Positions 25,267 through 33,007 of a stretch of 33,007 bases of DNA are shown in pieces. The DNA comes from Desulfobulbaceae bacterium (lineage in GTDB: Bacteria > Desulfobacterota > Desulfobulbia > Desulfobulbales > Desulfobulbaceae): NCBI GenBank assembly GCA_013201405.1, contig JABMJC010000014.1, forward strand, positions 1-33,007, in the 5' to 3' direction. The position numbers and the translations under genes are program-made. The notes beneath the pieces are model-generated. The model did not search any database and was not told the DNA's origin. It saw only the letters and a list, made by a program, of their open reading frames with translations. Positions within the stretch are counted from its first letter, which is position 1, and the number at the start of each line of letters is the position of its first letter.

Positions 25267-27282
25267 ATGGCATTGCCAAATAAGCCGAAAGGCGAACTCG
25301 AAGCAGTAGTCGATCCGGAAATCGTAGAGCACAGCTGTGATGTGCTGATCGTAGGTGGCGGTATGGCTGCCTGTGGTACTGCTTTTGAAATTAAGAAGTG
25401 GGCGCCTGAAGACATGAAGATCATTCTGGTCGACAAGGCTGCCTTGGAGCGTTCCGGCGCCGTTGCTCAGGGTCTTTCTGCCATCAATACCTATATCGGT
25501 GAAAACGCCATTGAAGACTATGTCAAGATGGTACGTAATGACCTGATGGGTGTAGTTCGTGAAGACCTGATCTATGATCTTGGTCGTCACGTTGACGAGT
25601 CGGTCAAGCTGTTTGAAGAGTGGGGTCTGCCCATCTGGAAGCGCGCCGAAGATGGTAGTGCATTGGGTGGCGACAAGCCTGCCAAGACCCTGCGTGAGGG
25701 TGGCACGCCTGTACGTACCGGCAAGTGGCAGATCATGATTAACGGTGAGTCGTACAAGCCGGTTGTTGCCGAGCCTGCCAAAAAGGCCTTGGGTGAGGAA
25801 AACATTCACGAGCGTGTATTCATCGTCAAGATGCTGCTTGACAAGAACAAGGAAAACACCATCGCTGGTGCAGTAGGTTTCTCTACCCGCGAAAACAAGG
25901 TGTATGTCTATACCTGTAAGGCCGCCATGGTGGCCTGCGGTGGTGCGGTAAACATCTTCCGCCCGCGCTCTACCGGTGAAGGTAAGGGCCGTGCATGGTA
26001 TCCGGTATGGAACGCTGGTTCCACCTACACCATGTGTGCGCAGGTTGGTGCAACTTTGACCATGATGGAAAACCGTTTCACACCGTCCCGCTTTAAAGAT
26101 GGTTATGGTCCGGTTGGCGCATGGTTCCTTCTGTTCAAGGCCAAGCTGCAGAACGGTTTGGGCGAGTTCTATGCCAACAGCCCCGAGGTCAAGGAAGAAT
26201 TGGCCAAGTTTATGCCCTATGGTCAGTCTGCAGTAACCCCGACCTGTTTGCGTAACCACCTGATGCTCAACGAGCTGAAGGCTGGTCGTGGCCCCATCTA
26301 CATGGCCACTGACGTTGCTCTGAACGCCTTTTTGGAAGAGCAGCGCGCTGCTGGTAAGGACGAGAAGGAAGTCAAGAGGATGTGGAAACACTTAGAGTCC
26401 GAAGCATGGGAAAACTTTTTGGATATGTCCGTTGGTCAGGCTGGACTCTGGGCCGGCATGAACATCGAACCCGAAAAGGTTGGCTCTGAGATCATGCCGA
26501 CCGAACCGTACATGCTGGGCTCTCACTCTGGCTGTTGCGGCATCTGGACCTCCGGTCCTGAAGAGGACTGGGTGCCAACGGTTGATGGCCCGCGTTCCCA
26601 TCAGTACAAGTGGGGCTACAACCGTATGACCACGGTTAACGGCCTGTTCACCGCCGGTGACGGTGTTGGTGCATCTGGTCACAAGTTCTCCTCCGGCTCC
26701 CATGCCGAAGGCCGTATTGGTGCCAAGCAGATGGTCAAGTACTGCCGCGACAATGCAGATTTCAAACCGGAATTGGCACAATCTGCCAAGGAACTGGCCG
26801 ATGAGATCTATGCACCGGTACGCTTGTATCATGAGCACAAGGGTGCCTCTACTGCAGCAGACGTGAACCCCCACTACGTCAAGCCTTCTGGCCTGATGAT
26901 GCGTCTGATGAAGGCTACCGACGAGTATGGTGGTGGCGTGGCTACCTATTACATGACTTCTGGTAAGCTGCTCAATATCTGTCTGGATTTGCTCCGTCTC
27001 CTGCGTGAAGACGCCGAGAAGATGGCTGCCGGCGATCTGCATGAGCTGCTGCGCGTCTGGGAAAACTACCACCGCATCTGGTGTGTGGAGACGCACATCC
27101 GTCACATTGAGTTCCGGAAAGAGTCCCGCTATCCGGGCTTCTACTATCGCTCTGACTATCCGACTTGCGATGATGAAAACTGGAGAGTTTTTGTCAACTC
27201 CACCTTCGATCCGAAGACCCAGGAGTGGAAGTGCGAGAAGGTCGAGTGTATCAACATCATTGAGACAGATCCTTGGATTTAA
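25267..27282 (+). CDS. aprA: adenylylsulfate (APS) reductase alpha subunit
   Basis: FAD-containing catalytic subunit that reduces APS to sulfite and AMP, the second step of sulfate respiration. The 671-residue protein has the N-terminal dinucleotide fold DVLIVGGGMAACG (GGG at 30-32), RSGAVAQGLSAINTYIGENA, and GVGASGHKFSSGSHAEGRIG. These are typical of the fumarate reductase-like AprA family, and the length is standard. AAAAGGAG lies before the ATG. Codons such as GGT, CGT and GTT seem more frequent than in neighbouring genes, as expected for a very abundant protein. It ends in a strong terminator. The reverse direction (sulfite oxidation) is used in sulfur oxidisers; the Qmo genes and overall context favour sulfate reduction or sulfur disproportionation. 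Confidence 0.98.
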   Translation: MALPNKPKGELEAVVDPEIVEHSCDVLIVGGGMAACGTAFEIKKWAPEDMKIILVDKAALERSGAVAQGLSAINTYIGENAIEDYVKMVRNDLMGVVREDLIYDLGRHVDESVKLFEEWGLPIWKRAEDGSALGGDKPAKTLREGGTPVRTGKWQIMINGESYKPVVAEPAKKALGEENIHERVFIVKMLLDKNKENTIAGAVGFSTRENKVYVYTCKAAMVACGGAVNIFRPRSTGEGKGRAWYPVWNAGSTYTMCAQVGATLTMMENRFTPSRFKDGYGPVGAWFLLFKAKLQNGLGEFYANSPEVKEELAKFMPYGQSAVTPTCLRNHLMLNELKAGRGPIYMATDVALNAFLEEQRAAGKDEKEVKRMWKHLESEAWENFLDMSVGQAGLWAGMNIEPEKVGSEIMPTEPYMLGSHSGCCGIWTSGPEEDWVPTVDGPRSHQYKWGYNRMTTVNGLFTAGDGVGASGHKFSSGSHAEGRIGAKQMVKYCRDNADFKPELAQSAKELADEIYAPVRLYHEHKGASTAADVNPHYVKPSGLMMRLMKATDEYGGGVATYYMTSGKLLNICLDLLRLLREDAEKMAAGDLHELLRVWENYHRIWCVETHIRHIEFRKESRYPGFYYRSDYPTCDDENWRVFVNSTFDPKTQEWKCEKVECINIIETDPWI

Positions 27283-27310
27283 GTAATTATCTGTCTTGAC
27301 CGGTGCAACG

Positions 27311-27347
27311 AAAACTCCAGACTCCGCCCGGAGTCTGGAGTTTTTTT
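27311..27347 (+). terminator. intrinsic terminator of aprBA
   Basis: A perfect 15-bp inverted repeat, AAAACTCCAGACTCC against GGAGTCTGGAGTTTT, with loop GCCC, ends in seven T (27341-27347). It lies 28 bases after the aprA stop. The A-run on the other side could let it work on the minus strand too. It separates aprBA from qmoABC. Confidence 0.93.
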
Positions 27348-27460
27348 GTGTTGGCAGTGTTTTTGTTTGAGTTGCAACGCAGGATGCAGTATTTTTTATG
27401 GTTTAGACACAATTTCCGGCAATCACCTTTCATCAATACCAGCAGTAATGGAGGTCTGGC

Positions 27461-28714
27461 ATGAGTGACACTGCAGGCAATGGTGCGGTCTTGGTTGTGG
27501 GCGGCGGTATCAGTGGACTTACCGCAGCTCTGGAAGCAGCCGAAGTCGGCAGCGATGTTTATCTTGTCGAAAAGAACGCCTATCTGGGCGGTCGAGTCGC
27601 ACAGCTCAATCATTATTTTCCCAAACTCTGTCCCCCAACCTGTGGGCTGGAGATCAATTTCAAACGCATCAAGGATAACCGCAGGATCAGAACCTACACG
27701 CTCACCACCGTCACCTCTATTTCCGGCAGTCCTGGCAACTACGAAGTAAAGTTGGAAACAGCGCCTCGCTTCATCAATGCCAACTGTACGGCCTGTGGCG
27801 ATTGCGTGGCCGCCTGTACGGAAGAAATCGATGATCCTTTCAACTTGGGCATGCGTAAGATCAAAGCTGTTTATTTGCCCCATGAAATGGCGTTTCCACG
27901 TCGGTTTGTTTTGGCCAAGGAGGCCTGTTCTGCCGAAACACTTGACGCAGTGAAAGCTGCCTGCAAGTACAATGCGGTTGAACTGGATATGCAGCCCAAA
28001 ACCTTTACCCTGCAGGTCAGCGCAATTGTCTGGTCGACCGGCTGGAATCCGTATGATGCCACCAAGATAACCCAACTCAATTTCAACAGCTCGCCTGCCA
28101 TTGTCACCAATATGATGATGGAGCGGCTGGCTGCGGAGAACGGTCCCACCCAAGGCAAAATTCTCCGTCCGGGCGACAATAAGGAACCCGAATCATTTGC
28201 CTTTGTGCAGTGTGCTGGTTCCAGGGATGAAAATCACCTTGAGCACTGCTCCTATATCTGCTGCATGGCCACGTTCAAGCAGATTTCCTACATCCGTGCA
28301 CAGTATCCCGAGGCCAAAATCTACGTCTTTTACATTGACCTGCGCACGCCCGGCAAGTATGAGCATTTCCGTGAAAAATTCATGCATGATCCCAACACCA
28401 CCTTTATCAAGGGCAAGGTGGCTGACATCGTTGCCGAGCGCGATGGCGGGGTTACGGTAACGGCTGAGGATACGCTCACCACCCATAAGGTCAGCCAAAA
28501 GGTTGATATGTGTATCCTGGCTACTGGCATGCAGCCGGCACTTGGCGACGCAGGCAAGGCGCTGGGCCTGAAAATGGATGGGAGCGGCTATGTGGTTTCA
28601 GAACCTGAAAAGGGGATGATCGCCGCTGGATGCGCCAAGTCGGCTGTTGACGTCTATACCAGCGGACAGTCGTCCACCGCTGCAGCCCTTAAAGCAATTC
28701 AGATCGCACGCTAG
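27461..28714 (+). CDS. qmoA: QmoA, HdrA-like flavoprotein of the quinone-interacting oxidoreductase complex
   Basis: Soluble subunit of the Qmo complex, thought to carry electrons between the membrane subunit and APS reductase. The 417-residue protein starts with an FAD fold (VLVVGGGISGLTAALEAAE, residues 10-28). It then has the HdrA-like pair Cys57/Cys61 in CPPTCGLEINFKR and a [4Fe-4S] motif at Cys109, 112, 115, 119. GGAGGT lies upstream of the ATG. Twelve bases separate it from qmoB. The gap before it (27348-27460) is AT-rich, but no promoter could be picked with confidence. Confidence 0.96.
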   Translation: MSDTAGNGAVLVVGGGISGLTAALEAAEVGSDVYLVEKNAYLGGRVAQLNHYFPKLCPPTCGLEINFKRIKDNRRIRTYTLTTVTSISGSPGNYEVKLETAPRFINANCTACGDCVAACTEEIDDPFNLGMRKIKAVYLPHEMAFPRRFVLAKEACSAETLDAVKAACKYNAVELDMQPKTFTLQVSAIVWSTGWNPYDATKITQLNFNSSPAIVTNMMMERLAAENGPTQGKILRPGDNKEPESFAFVQCAGSRDENHLEHCSYICCMATFKQISYIRAQYPEAKIYVFYIDLRTPGKYEHFREKFMHDPNTTFIKGKVADIVAERDGGVTVTAEDTLTTHKVSQKVDMCILATGMQPALGDAGKALGLKMDGSGYVVSEPEKGMIAAGCAKSAVDVYTSGQSSTAAALKAIQIAR

Positions 28715-28726
28715 GAGGACTAGGCA

Positions 28727-30979
28727 ATGGATAAGGTATATGGAGCGTATCTCTGCACTGGTTGCGGCATCGGTGAGGTTCTTGATGTGGAGGGCCTGAA
28801 GGCGGCCGCATCGGAAACCGGCATGGAGATGCAGGAGCATGCCTGCCTCTGTGGCGCCGATGGCCGGGCCTTTATCGAAAAGGACATCAAGGAAAAAGGT
28901 GTTAACACTGTCGTTGTCTGCGCGTGCTCGCCCAGGGTCATGCAACAGGAGTTCAGTTTTGGCGAGGGCACAATTACTGTACGTGGCAATCTGCGAGAGC
29001 AGGTAGCCTGGACAGCTGATGAGGCATCGGAAGACGGCGGTGTGGACGAGTTTTTACAGGAAATGGGCGCAGACAATGTACGCATGGCTGTCACCAGGGC
29101 CCAGAAAACAGCCCTGCCCGAACCCTATATGCTGGAGAGTATCTCCAGGAAGATTTTGGTTATGGGTGGCGGCCTCGCCGGTCTGACTGCAGCCAAAGAG
29201 GCTGCGGCTGCCGGTTACGAGGTGACCGTAGTGGAAAAAGACGCGGTTTTGGGCGGCAAAGCCCTGGGCTGGAGAAAGATGTTTCCCACGGCCTACCCCT
29301 ATACCACGCTGGAAGACCCAACCATTGACCAGCTGGTTGCCGAAGTGTCGCAAAATGCCAAAATCACGGTGAAGACTGATACTGAAGTTGCCCGTGTTGC
29401 CGGTGCTCCTGGCCAGTTTAATGTAACTTTCAAAAAGACCGGTGAAAAGACAGAATGGGACGCTCCAGCTCGGGTAACGGTTGAAGAGCAGGAGCAGATC
29501 GCCAATGGCGAACTGGAAGATCCGAACAAGGGTATGAAAAAGTACACCTTGCTCAATCCGGATGGTGAGCTGTTTGGTGCCGTAGTCATCGCCACGGGTT
29601 GGACGCCGGCCAGCGTGAACGAGTTCGAGCATCTGGGATATGGTACGGTCAAGGCTGTGGTCACCAATGCCGAGTTCGAAAAGTTGGCCAAGGACGGCAA
29701 GGTGCCTGCTCGGGTTGCCTTTGTGCAGAGCCCAGGTGCCAAGGATACGGATCAAGACTTCCCCTACTGCAACTCGGTCACCTCCATGGTTGCGCTCAAG
29801 CAGGCCAACTATGTTGTGGAAGACAACCCCGAAGACGGGCAGGCCTACATCCTGTACCAACACATGCGCACCCCCGGCAATGCCGAACTGTTCTACAAGG
29901 CCATGCAGTCCAAAGACGGCATCTTCATGACCAAAGGTTCGGTGACCAAGGTCGAGCAAAGCGCCTCCGGTGCAACCGTTTTGGTGGAGAACACCCTTTT
30001 GGGTGAAGATTTGCGTCTTGAAGTGGATATGGTGGTTTTGGCTGCTGGTATGGTGCCGACCACCCTGAACAAGGCAGTGGCCAACCTGGCCTACCGACAA
30101 GGACCAGGTTTCAGTGATCTGGATCTGTTTGACGGCTATGCTGACTCCAACTTTGTCTGCTTTCCCTACGAGACCCGGCGCACCGGTGTGTACGCCTGTG
30201 GTGGCGTACGCAAGGCCGAAACCATGGAGGAAACCATTGATGATGCCACTGGCGCAGCCTTGAAAGCGATTCAGTGCATTGAATCTGCCAATCGCGGGGT
30301 AGCGGTGCATCCGCGTTCCGGCGATATGACCTATCCGGACTTTTTCTTCCAGCGCTGCACCCAGTGCAAACGCTGCACCGAAGAATGTCCCTTTGGCGCG
30401 CTTGATGATGACGAGAAAGGTACACCATTGACGAATCCGACTCGCTGTCGTCGCTGCGGAACCTGTATGGGGTCCTGCCCAGAACGTATCATCAACTTTG
30501 CCGATTACAGCATCGACATGATCGGTTCCATGGTTAAGGCAATCGAGGTGCCGGACGATGATGAGGACAAGTTGCGCATCGCTGTGTTTGTCTGTGAAAA
30601 CGATGCGTATCCAGCCCTCGACATGTCGGGCATGCACCGTAACAAGATGAATAGACTGGTTCGCTTCATTCCGGTGCGCTGTCTCGGTTCCGTCAACATG
30701 GTATGGATCAAGGATGCCATGTCAGCCGGCATGGATGGAGCGCTCTTGCTGGGCTGTCACTATGGTGACGATTATCAGTGTCACTTTGTCAAGGGCTCGG
30801 AAATCGCCACCCGTCGCATGGAAAACATCGGTGAAACTCTGGGTTCACTCGGCCTTGAGCCGGAACGCTGCGGCGTACGCCAGATTGCTATCTCCGATTA
30901 CGACAAGATTCCGGCGATCATTGATGAATTTGTTGAAGAGATTATCGCCATGGGGCCCAACCCCTTCAAGGGCTTCTGA
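28727..30979 (+). CDS. qmoB: QmoB, HdrA/MvhD-like flavoprotein of the Qmo complex
   Basis: A 750-residue subunit combining several modules. The N-terminal cysteine-rich part has CTGCG and CLCG. An FAD fold follows at KILVMGGGLAGLTAAKEAAA (GGG at 147-149). Two ferredoxin-like [4Fe-4S] motifs lie near residues 543-590 (CTQCKRCTEECP and CRRCGTCMGSCP). The C-terminal MvhD-like domain spans about 620-740 (VFVCENDAY, PVRCLGSVN, LLGCHYGDDYQCHF). In methanogens, related HdrA and MvhD proteins serve flavin-based electron bifurcation. Whether Qmo does so is debated. AGGAGG precedes the ATG. Confidence 0.96.
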   Translation: MDKVYGAYLCTGCGIGEVLDVEGLKAAASETGMEMQEHACLCGADGRAFIEKDIKEKGVNTVVVCACSPRVMQQEFSFGEGTITVRGNLREQVAWTADEASEDGGVDEFLQEMGADNVRMAVTRAQKTALPEPYMLESISRKILVMGGGLAGLTAAKEAAAAGYEVTVVEKDAVLGGKALGWRKMFPTAYPYTTLEDPTIDQLVAEVSQNAKITVKTDTEVARVAGAPGQFNVTFKKTGEKTEWDAPARVTVEEQEQIANGELEDPNKGMKKYTLLNPDGELFGAVVIATGWTPASVNEFEHLGYGTVKAVVTNAEFEKLAKDGKVPARVAFVQSPGAKDTDQDFPYCNSVTSMVALKQANYVVEDNPEDGQAYILYQHMRTPGNAELFYKAMQSKDGIFMTKGSVTKVEQSASGATVLVENTLLGEDLRLEVDMVVLAAGMVPTTLNKAVANLAYRQGPGFSDLDLFDGYADSNFVCFPYETRRTGVYACGGVRKAETMEETIDDATGAALKAIQCIESANRGVAVHPRSGDMTYPDFFFQRCTQCKRCTEECPFGALDDDEKGTPLTNPTRCRRCGTCMGSCPERIINFADYSIDMIGSMVKAIEVPDDDEDKLRIAVFVCENDAYPALDMSGMHRNKMNRLVRFIPVRCLGSVNMVWIKDAMSAGMDGALLLGCHYGDDYQCHFVKGSEIATRRMENIGETLGSLGLEPERCGVRQIAISDYDKIPAIIDEFVEEIIAMGPNPFKGF

Positions 30980-30995
30980 TAGGAATGCGGAATCG

Positions 30996-31038
30996 TGTAT
31001 GCTGTCAGTCACTTGTTCGCCAAGGCTGACAGCATACA
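30996..31038 (+). other. 13-bp stem-loop between qmoB and qmoC
   Basis: TGTATGCTGTCAG (30996-31008) is the exact reverse complement of CTGACAGCATACA (31026-31038), with a 17-base loop. No T-run follows, so it does not look like an intrinsic terminator. It sits in the 122-base gap after the qmoB stop and could stabilise the qmoAB mRNA end, mark a processing site, or weaken expression of qmoC. A binding site for a dimeric protein is also possible. Confidence 0.7.
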
Positions 31039-31101
31039 TCCTGCGCCGACAAACAATCTTTCAGACATAGAGATCATTACCGCTCGTCAGAGGAGGAACC
31101 A

Positions 31102-32310
31102 ATGTCAATAAATGTGCAGCCAGATCGTGAATTTATTCAAGCCATGAAGGAGGCGGGCGGAGATACGCTGAAGCAGTGCTACCAGTGCGCAACTTGTTCG
31201 GTGGCCTGCCCGCTTTCCACCGATGGAAGCCCTTTCCCACGCCGCGAAATGATTTATGCGCAGTGGGGGCTTAAAGATAAACTGGTGAACGACCCCAATG
31301 TGTTTTTGTGTCATCATTGTGGCGACTGCACCACCATGTGCCCGCGTGGCGCCCGGCCGGGCGATGTGCTTGGCGCTATCCGTTCCTACGTATATACTAG
31401 CTTGGGCTGGCCACAGTCCCTGGCCAATCTGTGCACTTCCTGGAAAAACATGCCCATGCTGGTTGGCATTCCCGCCCTGGTTGTGTTCATAATGTGGCTC
31501 ATTTCCGGAGGCATGCAACTCCCCACGGGCGAGCATTTCGCCAAGGTCGGGTATCAGCAGTTTTTTGGGCACTGGGATTTTCATTTACTCGCCAAGAACG
31601 TGGTATTCATTGACATCATTATGCTGACGGCCGTAGGTATTGCCGTGTATTCACTCTATCGGGGCGTTACCTTGATGTGGAAGGGGATGGCCTCTTCACT
31701 CCACAAGGGCGAGTTGGGGTATAGGCCAGGTGTTATTCAGTTTGTGCAGGAATTCCTCTGGCCCTCGCTGGTGGAAATTGTACAGCATAAGCGTTTTGAA
31801 GAGTGCGGGGAAAACAACAGCCGGACACGCGGCCACAAACCCCTGATGCTCGCCTTTATTGCTCTCTTTTTTGTTACCATCTATTCAATGGTCAAAAATG
31901 ATGTGTTCGGTATTTTTTTCCCATCCTTGCATGGACCGATCTCTCTGTGGAACCCGGTAAAATGGCTGGCTAACGTAGCGGCTGTGGCCATGATTTTTGG
32001 TATTGTTGTTCTGTGGCGGAACCGCAAGAAGATGGAGGCCGAGGGCAAAGCCAAAAGTACCTTCTACGATTGGTTCTATATTTGGGTTATTGCCGCAGTT
32101 GGTGTTACAGGGCTGGGTGCCGAATTGCTGCGTGTTGTAAGTATTCCATCGCTTGGGTATTTGGTGTATTATCTGCACTTGGTTTCTGTGGTCATGCTTT
32201 TTCTGTATCTCCCCTACAGCAAGTTTGCCCACATCGTTTACCGTACTACTGCCTACGCCTTTGAGCGCTATAGTCAGTCGGCCTTTGTAAAAAATCCACT
32301 GAATGAGTAA
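31102..32310 (+). CDS. qmoC: QmoC, membrane cytochrome b / iron-sulfur subunit of the Qmo complex
   Basis: The 402-residue subunit joins an HdrC-like N-terminal domain with two [4Fe-4S] motifs (Cys26, 29, 32, 36 and Cys70, 73, 76, 80) to an HdrE/NarI-like membrane domain. The membrane part has about six hydrophobic helices from residue ~115 to 385, with histidines that could bind haem b (for example HWDFHLLAK and YYLHLVSVV). It should take electrons from menaquinol and pass them to QmoA and QmoB. AGGAGG lies upstream of the ATG. A terminator follows 33 bases after the stop. Confidence 0.96.
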   Translation: MSINVQPDREFIQAMKEAGGDTLKQCYQCATCSVACPLSTDGSPFPRREMIYAQWGLKDKLVNDPNVFLCHHCGDCTTMCPRGARPGDVLGAIRSYVYTSLGWPQSLANLCTSWKNMPMLVGIPALVVFIMWLISGGMQLPTGEHFAKVGYQQFFGHWDFHLLAKNVVFIDIIMLTAVGIAVYSLYRGVTLMWKGMASSLHKGELGYRPGVIQFVQEFLWPSLVEIVQHKRFEECGENNSRTRGHKPLMLAFIALFFVTIYSMVKNDVFGIFFPSLHGPISLWNPVKWLANVAAVAMIFGIVVLWRNRKKMEAEGKAKSTFYDWFYIWVIAAVGVTGLGAELLRVVSIPSLGYLVYYLHLVSVVMLFLYLPYSKFAHIVYRTTAYAFERYSQSAFVKNPLNE

Positions 32311-32343
32311 GCACCACACCGTGTGTTTGGTGGGGATAGACAG

Positions 32344-32372
32344 CCGGGAGTTCCAGAACTCCCGGTTTTTTT
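32344..32372 (+). terminator. intrinsic terminator of qmoABC
   Basis: CCGGGAGTTC pairs fully with GAACTCCCGG across a two-base loop and is followed by seven T (32366-32372). It is well placed to end the qmo transcript before the tRNA operon promoter. Confidence 0.92.
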
Positions 32373-32384
32373 GTCAAATACGAC

Positions 32385-32413
32385 TTGCATTTTTCTTAAA
32401 ACTGCGGTATAAA
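32385..32413 (+). promoter_or_regulatory. promoter of the tRNA-tuf operon
   Basis: TTGCAT (32385-32390) and TATAAA (32408-32413) are 17 bases apart, and each box is close to consensus. The predicted start near 32420 lies about ten bases before the first tRNA. The preceding terminator makes an independent promoter here necessary. Confidence 0.65.
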
Positions 32414-32430
32414 AATAAGTTTCCAAACGC

Positions 32431-32506
32431 GCTGGCGTAGCTCAACTGGCAGAGCACCTGATTTGTAATCAGGGGGTTGCGGGTTCAAGTCCCATCGCCA
32501 GCTCCA
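32431..32506 (+). tRNA. tRNA-Thr (anticodon UGU)
   Basis: Acceptor stem GCTGGCG pairs with CGCCAGC, followed by T and an encoded CCA. The anticodon stem CCTGA/TCAGG encloses TTTGTAA, giving TGT, which reads ACA. First gene of the four-tRNA cluster. Confidence 0.97.
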
Positions 32507-32576
32507 TATTTTTGTTGCATTAAAACTGTAAAAGAGGCAAAGTGTCTCTTTGTATGTTTTGGACTGCGAGTTGAGT

Positions 32577-32661
32577 GGAGGGGTTCCCGAGCGGCCAAAG
32601 GGAACAGACTGTAAATCTGTCGGCGGAGCCTTCGGAGGTTCGAATCCTCCCCCCTCCACCA
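32577..32661 (+). tRNA. tRNA-Tyr (anticodon GUA)
   Basis: An 85-base tRNA with a long variable arm, as expected for tyrosine. GGAGGGG pairs with CCCCTCC, followed by A and encoded CCA. The anticodon stem ACAGA/TCTGT encloses CTGTAAA, giving GTA. In the 70-base spacer upstream, AAAGAG and CTCTTT (32531-32551) can form a small processing hairpin. Confidence 0.97.
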
Positions 32662-32710
32662 CGGCCAACTAGCGCTTGGTCGGCGCAATGTTGTGATGAG
32701 CAGGGATTGG

Positions 32711-32785
32711 GCGGGAATAGCTCAATGGTAGAGCATCAGCCTTCCAAGCTGAGGGTCGCGGGTTCGAGTCTCGTTTCCCGCTCCA
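32711..32785 (+). tRNA. tRNA-Gly (anticodon UCC)
   Basis: GCGGGAA pairs with TTCCCGC, followed by T and encoded CCA. The anticodon stem TCAGC/GCTGA encloses CTTCCAA, giving TCC, which reads GGA and GGG. Third in the cluster. Confidence 0.97.
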
Positions 32786-32816
32786 TTTTTCCCGACACTT
32801 GCAGCATTCTTACAGT

Positions 32817-32891
32817 GCCCACGTAACTCAGTGGTAGAGTACCTCCTTGGTAAGGAGGAAGCCATCGGTTCAAGTCCGATCGTGGGCTCCA
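32817..32891 (+). tRNA. tRNA-Thr (anticodon GGU)
   Basis: GCCCACG pairs with CGTGGGC, followed by T and encoded CCA. The anticodon stem CCTCC/GGAGG encloses TTGGTAA, giving GGT, which reads ACC and ACU. It lies 61 bases before tuf, probably in the same transcript. Confidence 0.97.
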
Positions 32892-32952
32892 GTCAAATTG
32901 GTCAATCGCGCAAGGTCGATTGAAACTTGAACAATGTCCAGGGAGACATGAA

Positions 32953-33007
32953 ATGGCGAAGGAGAAATTTGAGCGGAAGAAGCCGCATGTCAATGTGGGG
33001 ACGATCG
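32953..33007 (+). CDS. tuf: elongation factor Tu, 5' end only
   Basis: Only the first 18 codons are inside the window: MAKEKFERKKPHVNVGTI, the almost invariant EF-Tu start just before the GHIDHGKTT P-loop, which would follow outside. GGGAG (32941-32945) lies seven bases before this ATG. Another ATG at 32949 is out of frame. EF-Tu carries aminoacyl-tRNA to the ribosome. The tRNA cluster directly upstream matches the tufB operon layout. Confidence 0.95.
   Translation, partial: MAKEKFERKKPHVNVGTI

Noticed and set aside
25087-26391. 434-codon open frame on the minus strand across aprB and aprA
   Set aside because: Same reason: a shadow of strongly biased codons in aprA; no domain recognised.
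29054-30637. 527-codon open frame on the minus strand inside qmoB
   Set aside because: It is wholly antisense to a clearly recognised gene, has no motifs, and is explained by codon bias of the + strand gene.

Overview
The window looks like chromosomal core DNA of a Gram-negative sulfate-reducing bacterium of the former Deltaproteobacteria, most likely a member of the Desulfobulbales. This rests on the dissimilatory APS reductase genes (aprBA), the QmoABC membrane complex, and the deltaproteobacterial style of the housekeeping genes (CarD, PilSR-type two-component pair, rpmE-prfA-prmC-murA). The lineage below phylum level is inference. No mobile element, CRISPR array or prophage was seen, and the genes are dense and almost all on the + strand.

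Layout: (1) 1-4956 holds the 3' end of ispE, tRNA-Gln, prs, rplY, pth, carD, an rluD-type pseudouridine synthase and coaE. (2) 4957-10271 holds a long structured leader, then rho, rpmE, prfA, prmC and murA. (3) 10261-13461 is the only minus-strand block: a six-helix PAS sensor kinase and an NtrC-family regulator resembling PilS/PilR. Its tail overlaps murA by 11 bases. (4) 13627-15537 holds a tatC gene broken by a one-base loss in a T9 run, followed by a UDP-glucuronate 4-epimerase-like gene. (5) 15720-24436 holds ribF, then a tightly coupled string of TPR protein, zinc-knuckle/HEAT-like protein, TPR protein, ribE, ribBA, ribH, nusB and ftsK. (6) 24437-32372 is the energy-metabolism block: aprBA with a structured leader and a strong terminator, then qmoABC with a 13-bp stem-loop before qmoC and a second strong terminator. 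(7) 32385-33007 is a tRNA-Thr, Tyr, Gly, Thr cluster leading into tuf. This is the same order as the thrU-tyrU-glyT-thrT-tufB operon of E. coli.

How the genes work together: AprAB reduces APS to sulfite and AMP in the cytoplasm, and QmoABC is the membrane complex thought to deliver electrons from menaquinol to it. RibF, RibE, RibBA and RibH make the FMN and FAD needed by the flavoproteins AprA, QmoA and QmoB. PrmC methylates the GGQ glutamine of the release factor encoded just upstream.

The points most worth a second look are the TPR / zinc-HEAT / TPR trio fused by start-stop overlaps to the riboflavin operon, the tatC frameshift at a slippery run, the replaced histidine in the RibB half of RibBA, and the RNA structures before rho, aprB and qmoC.
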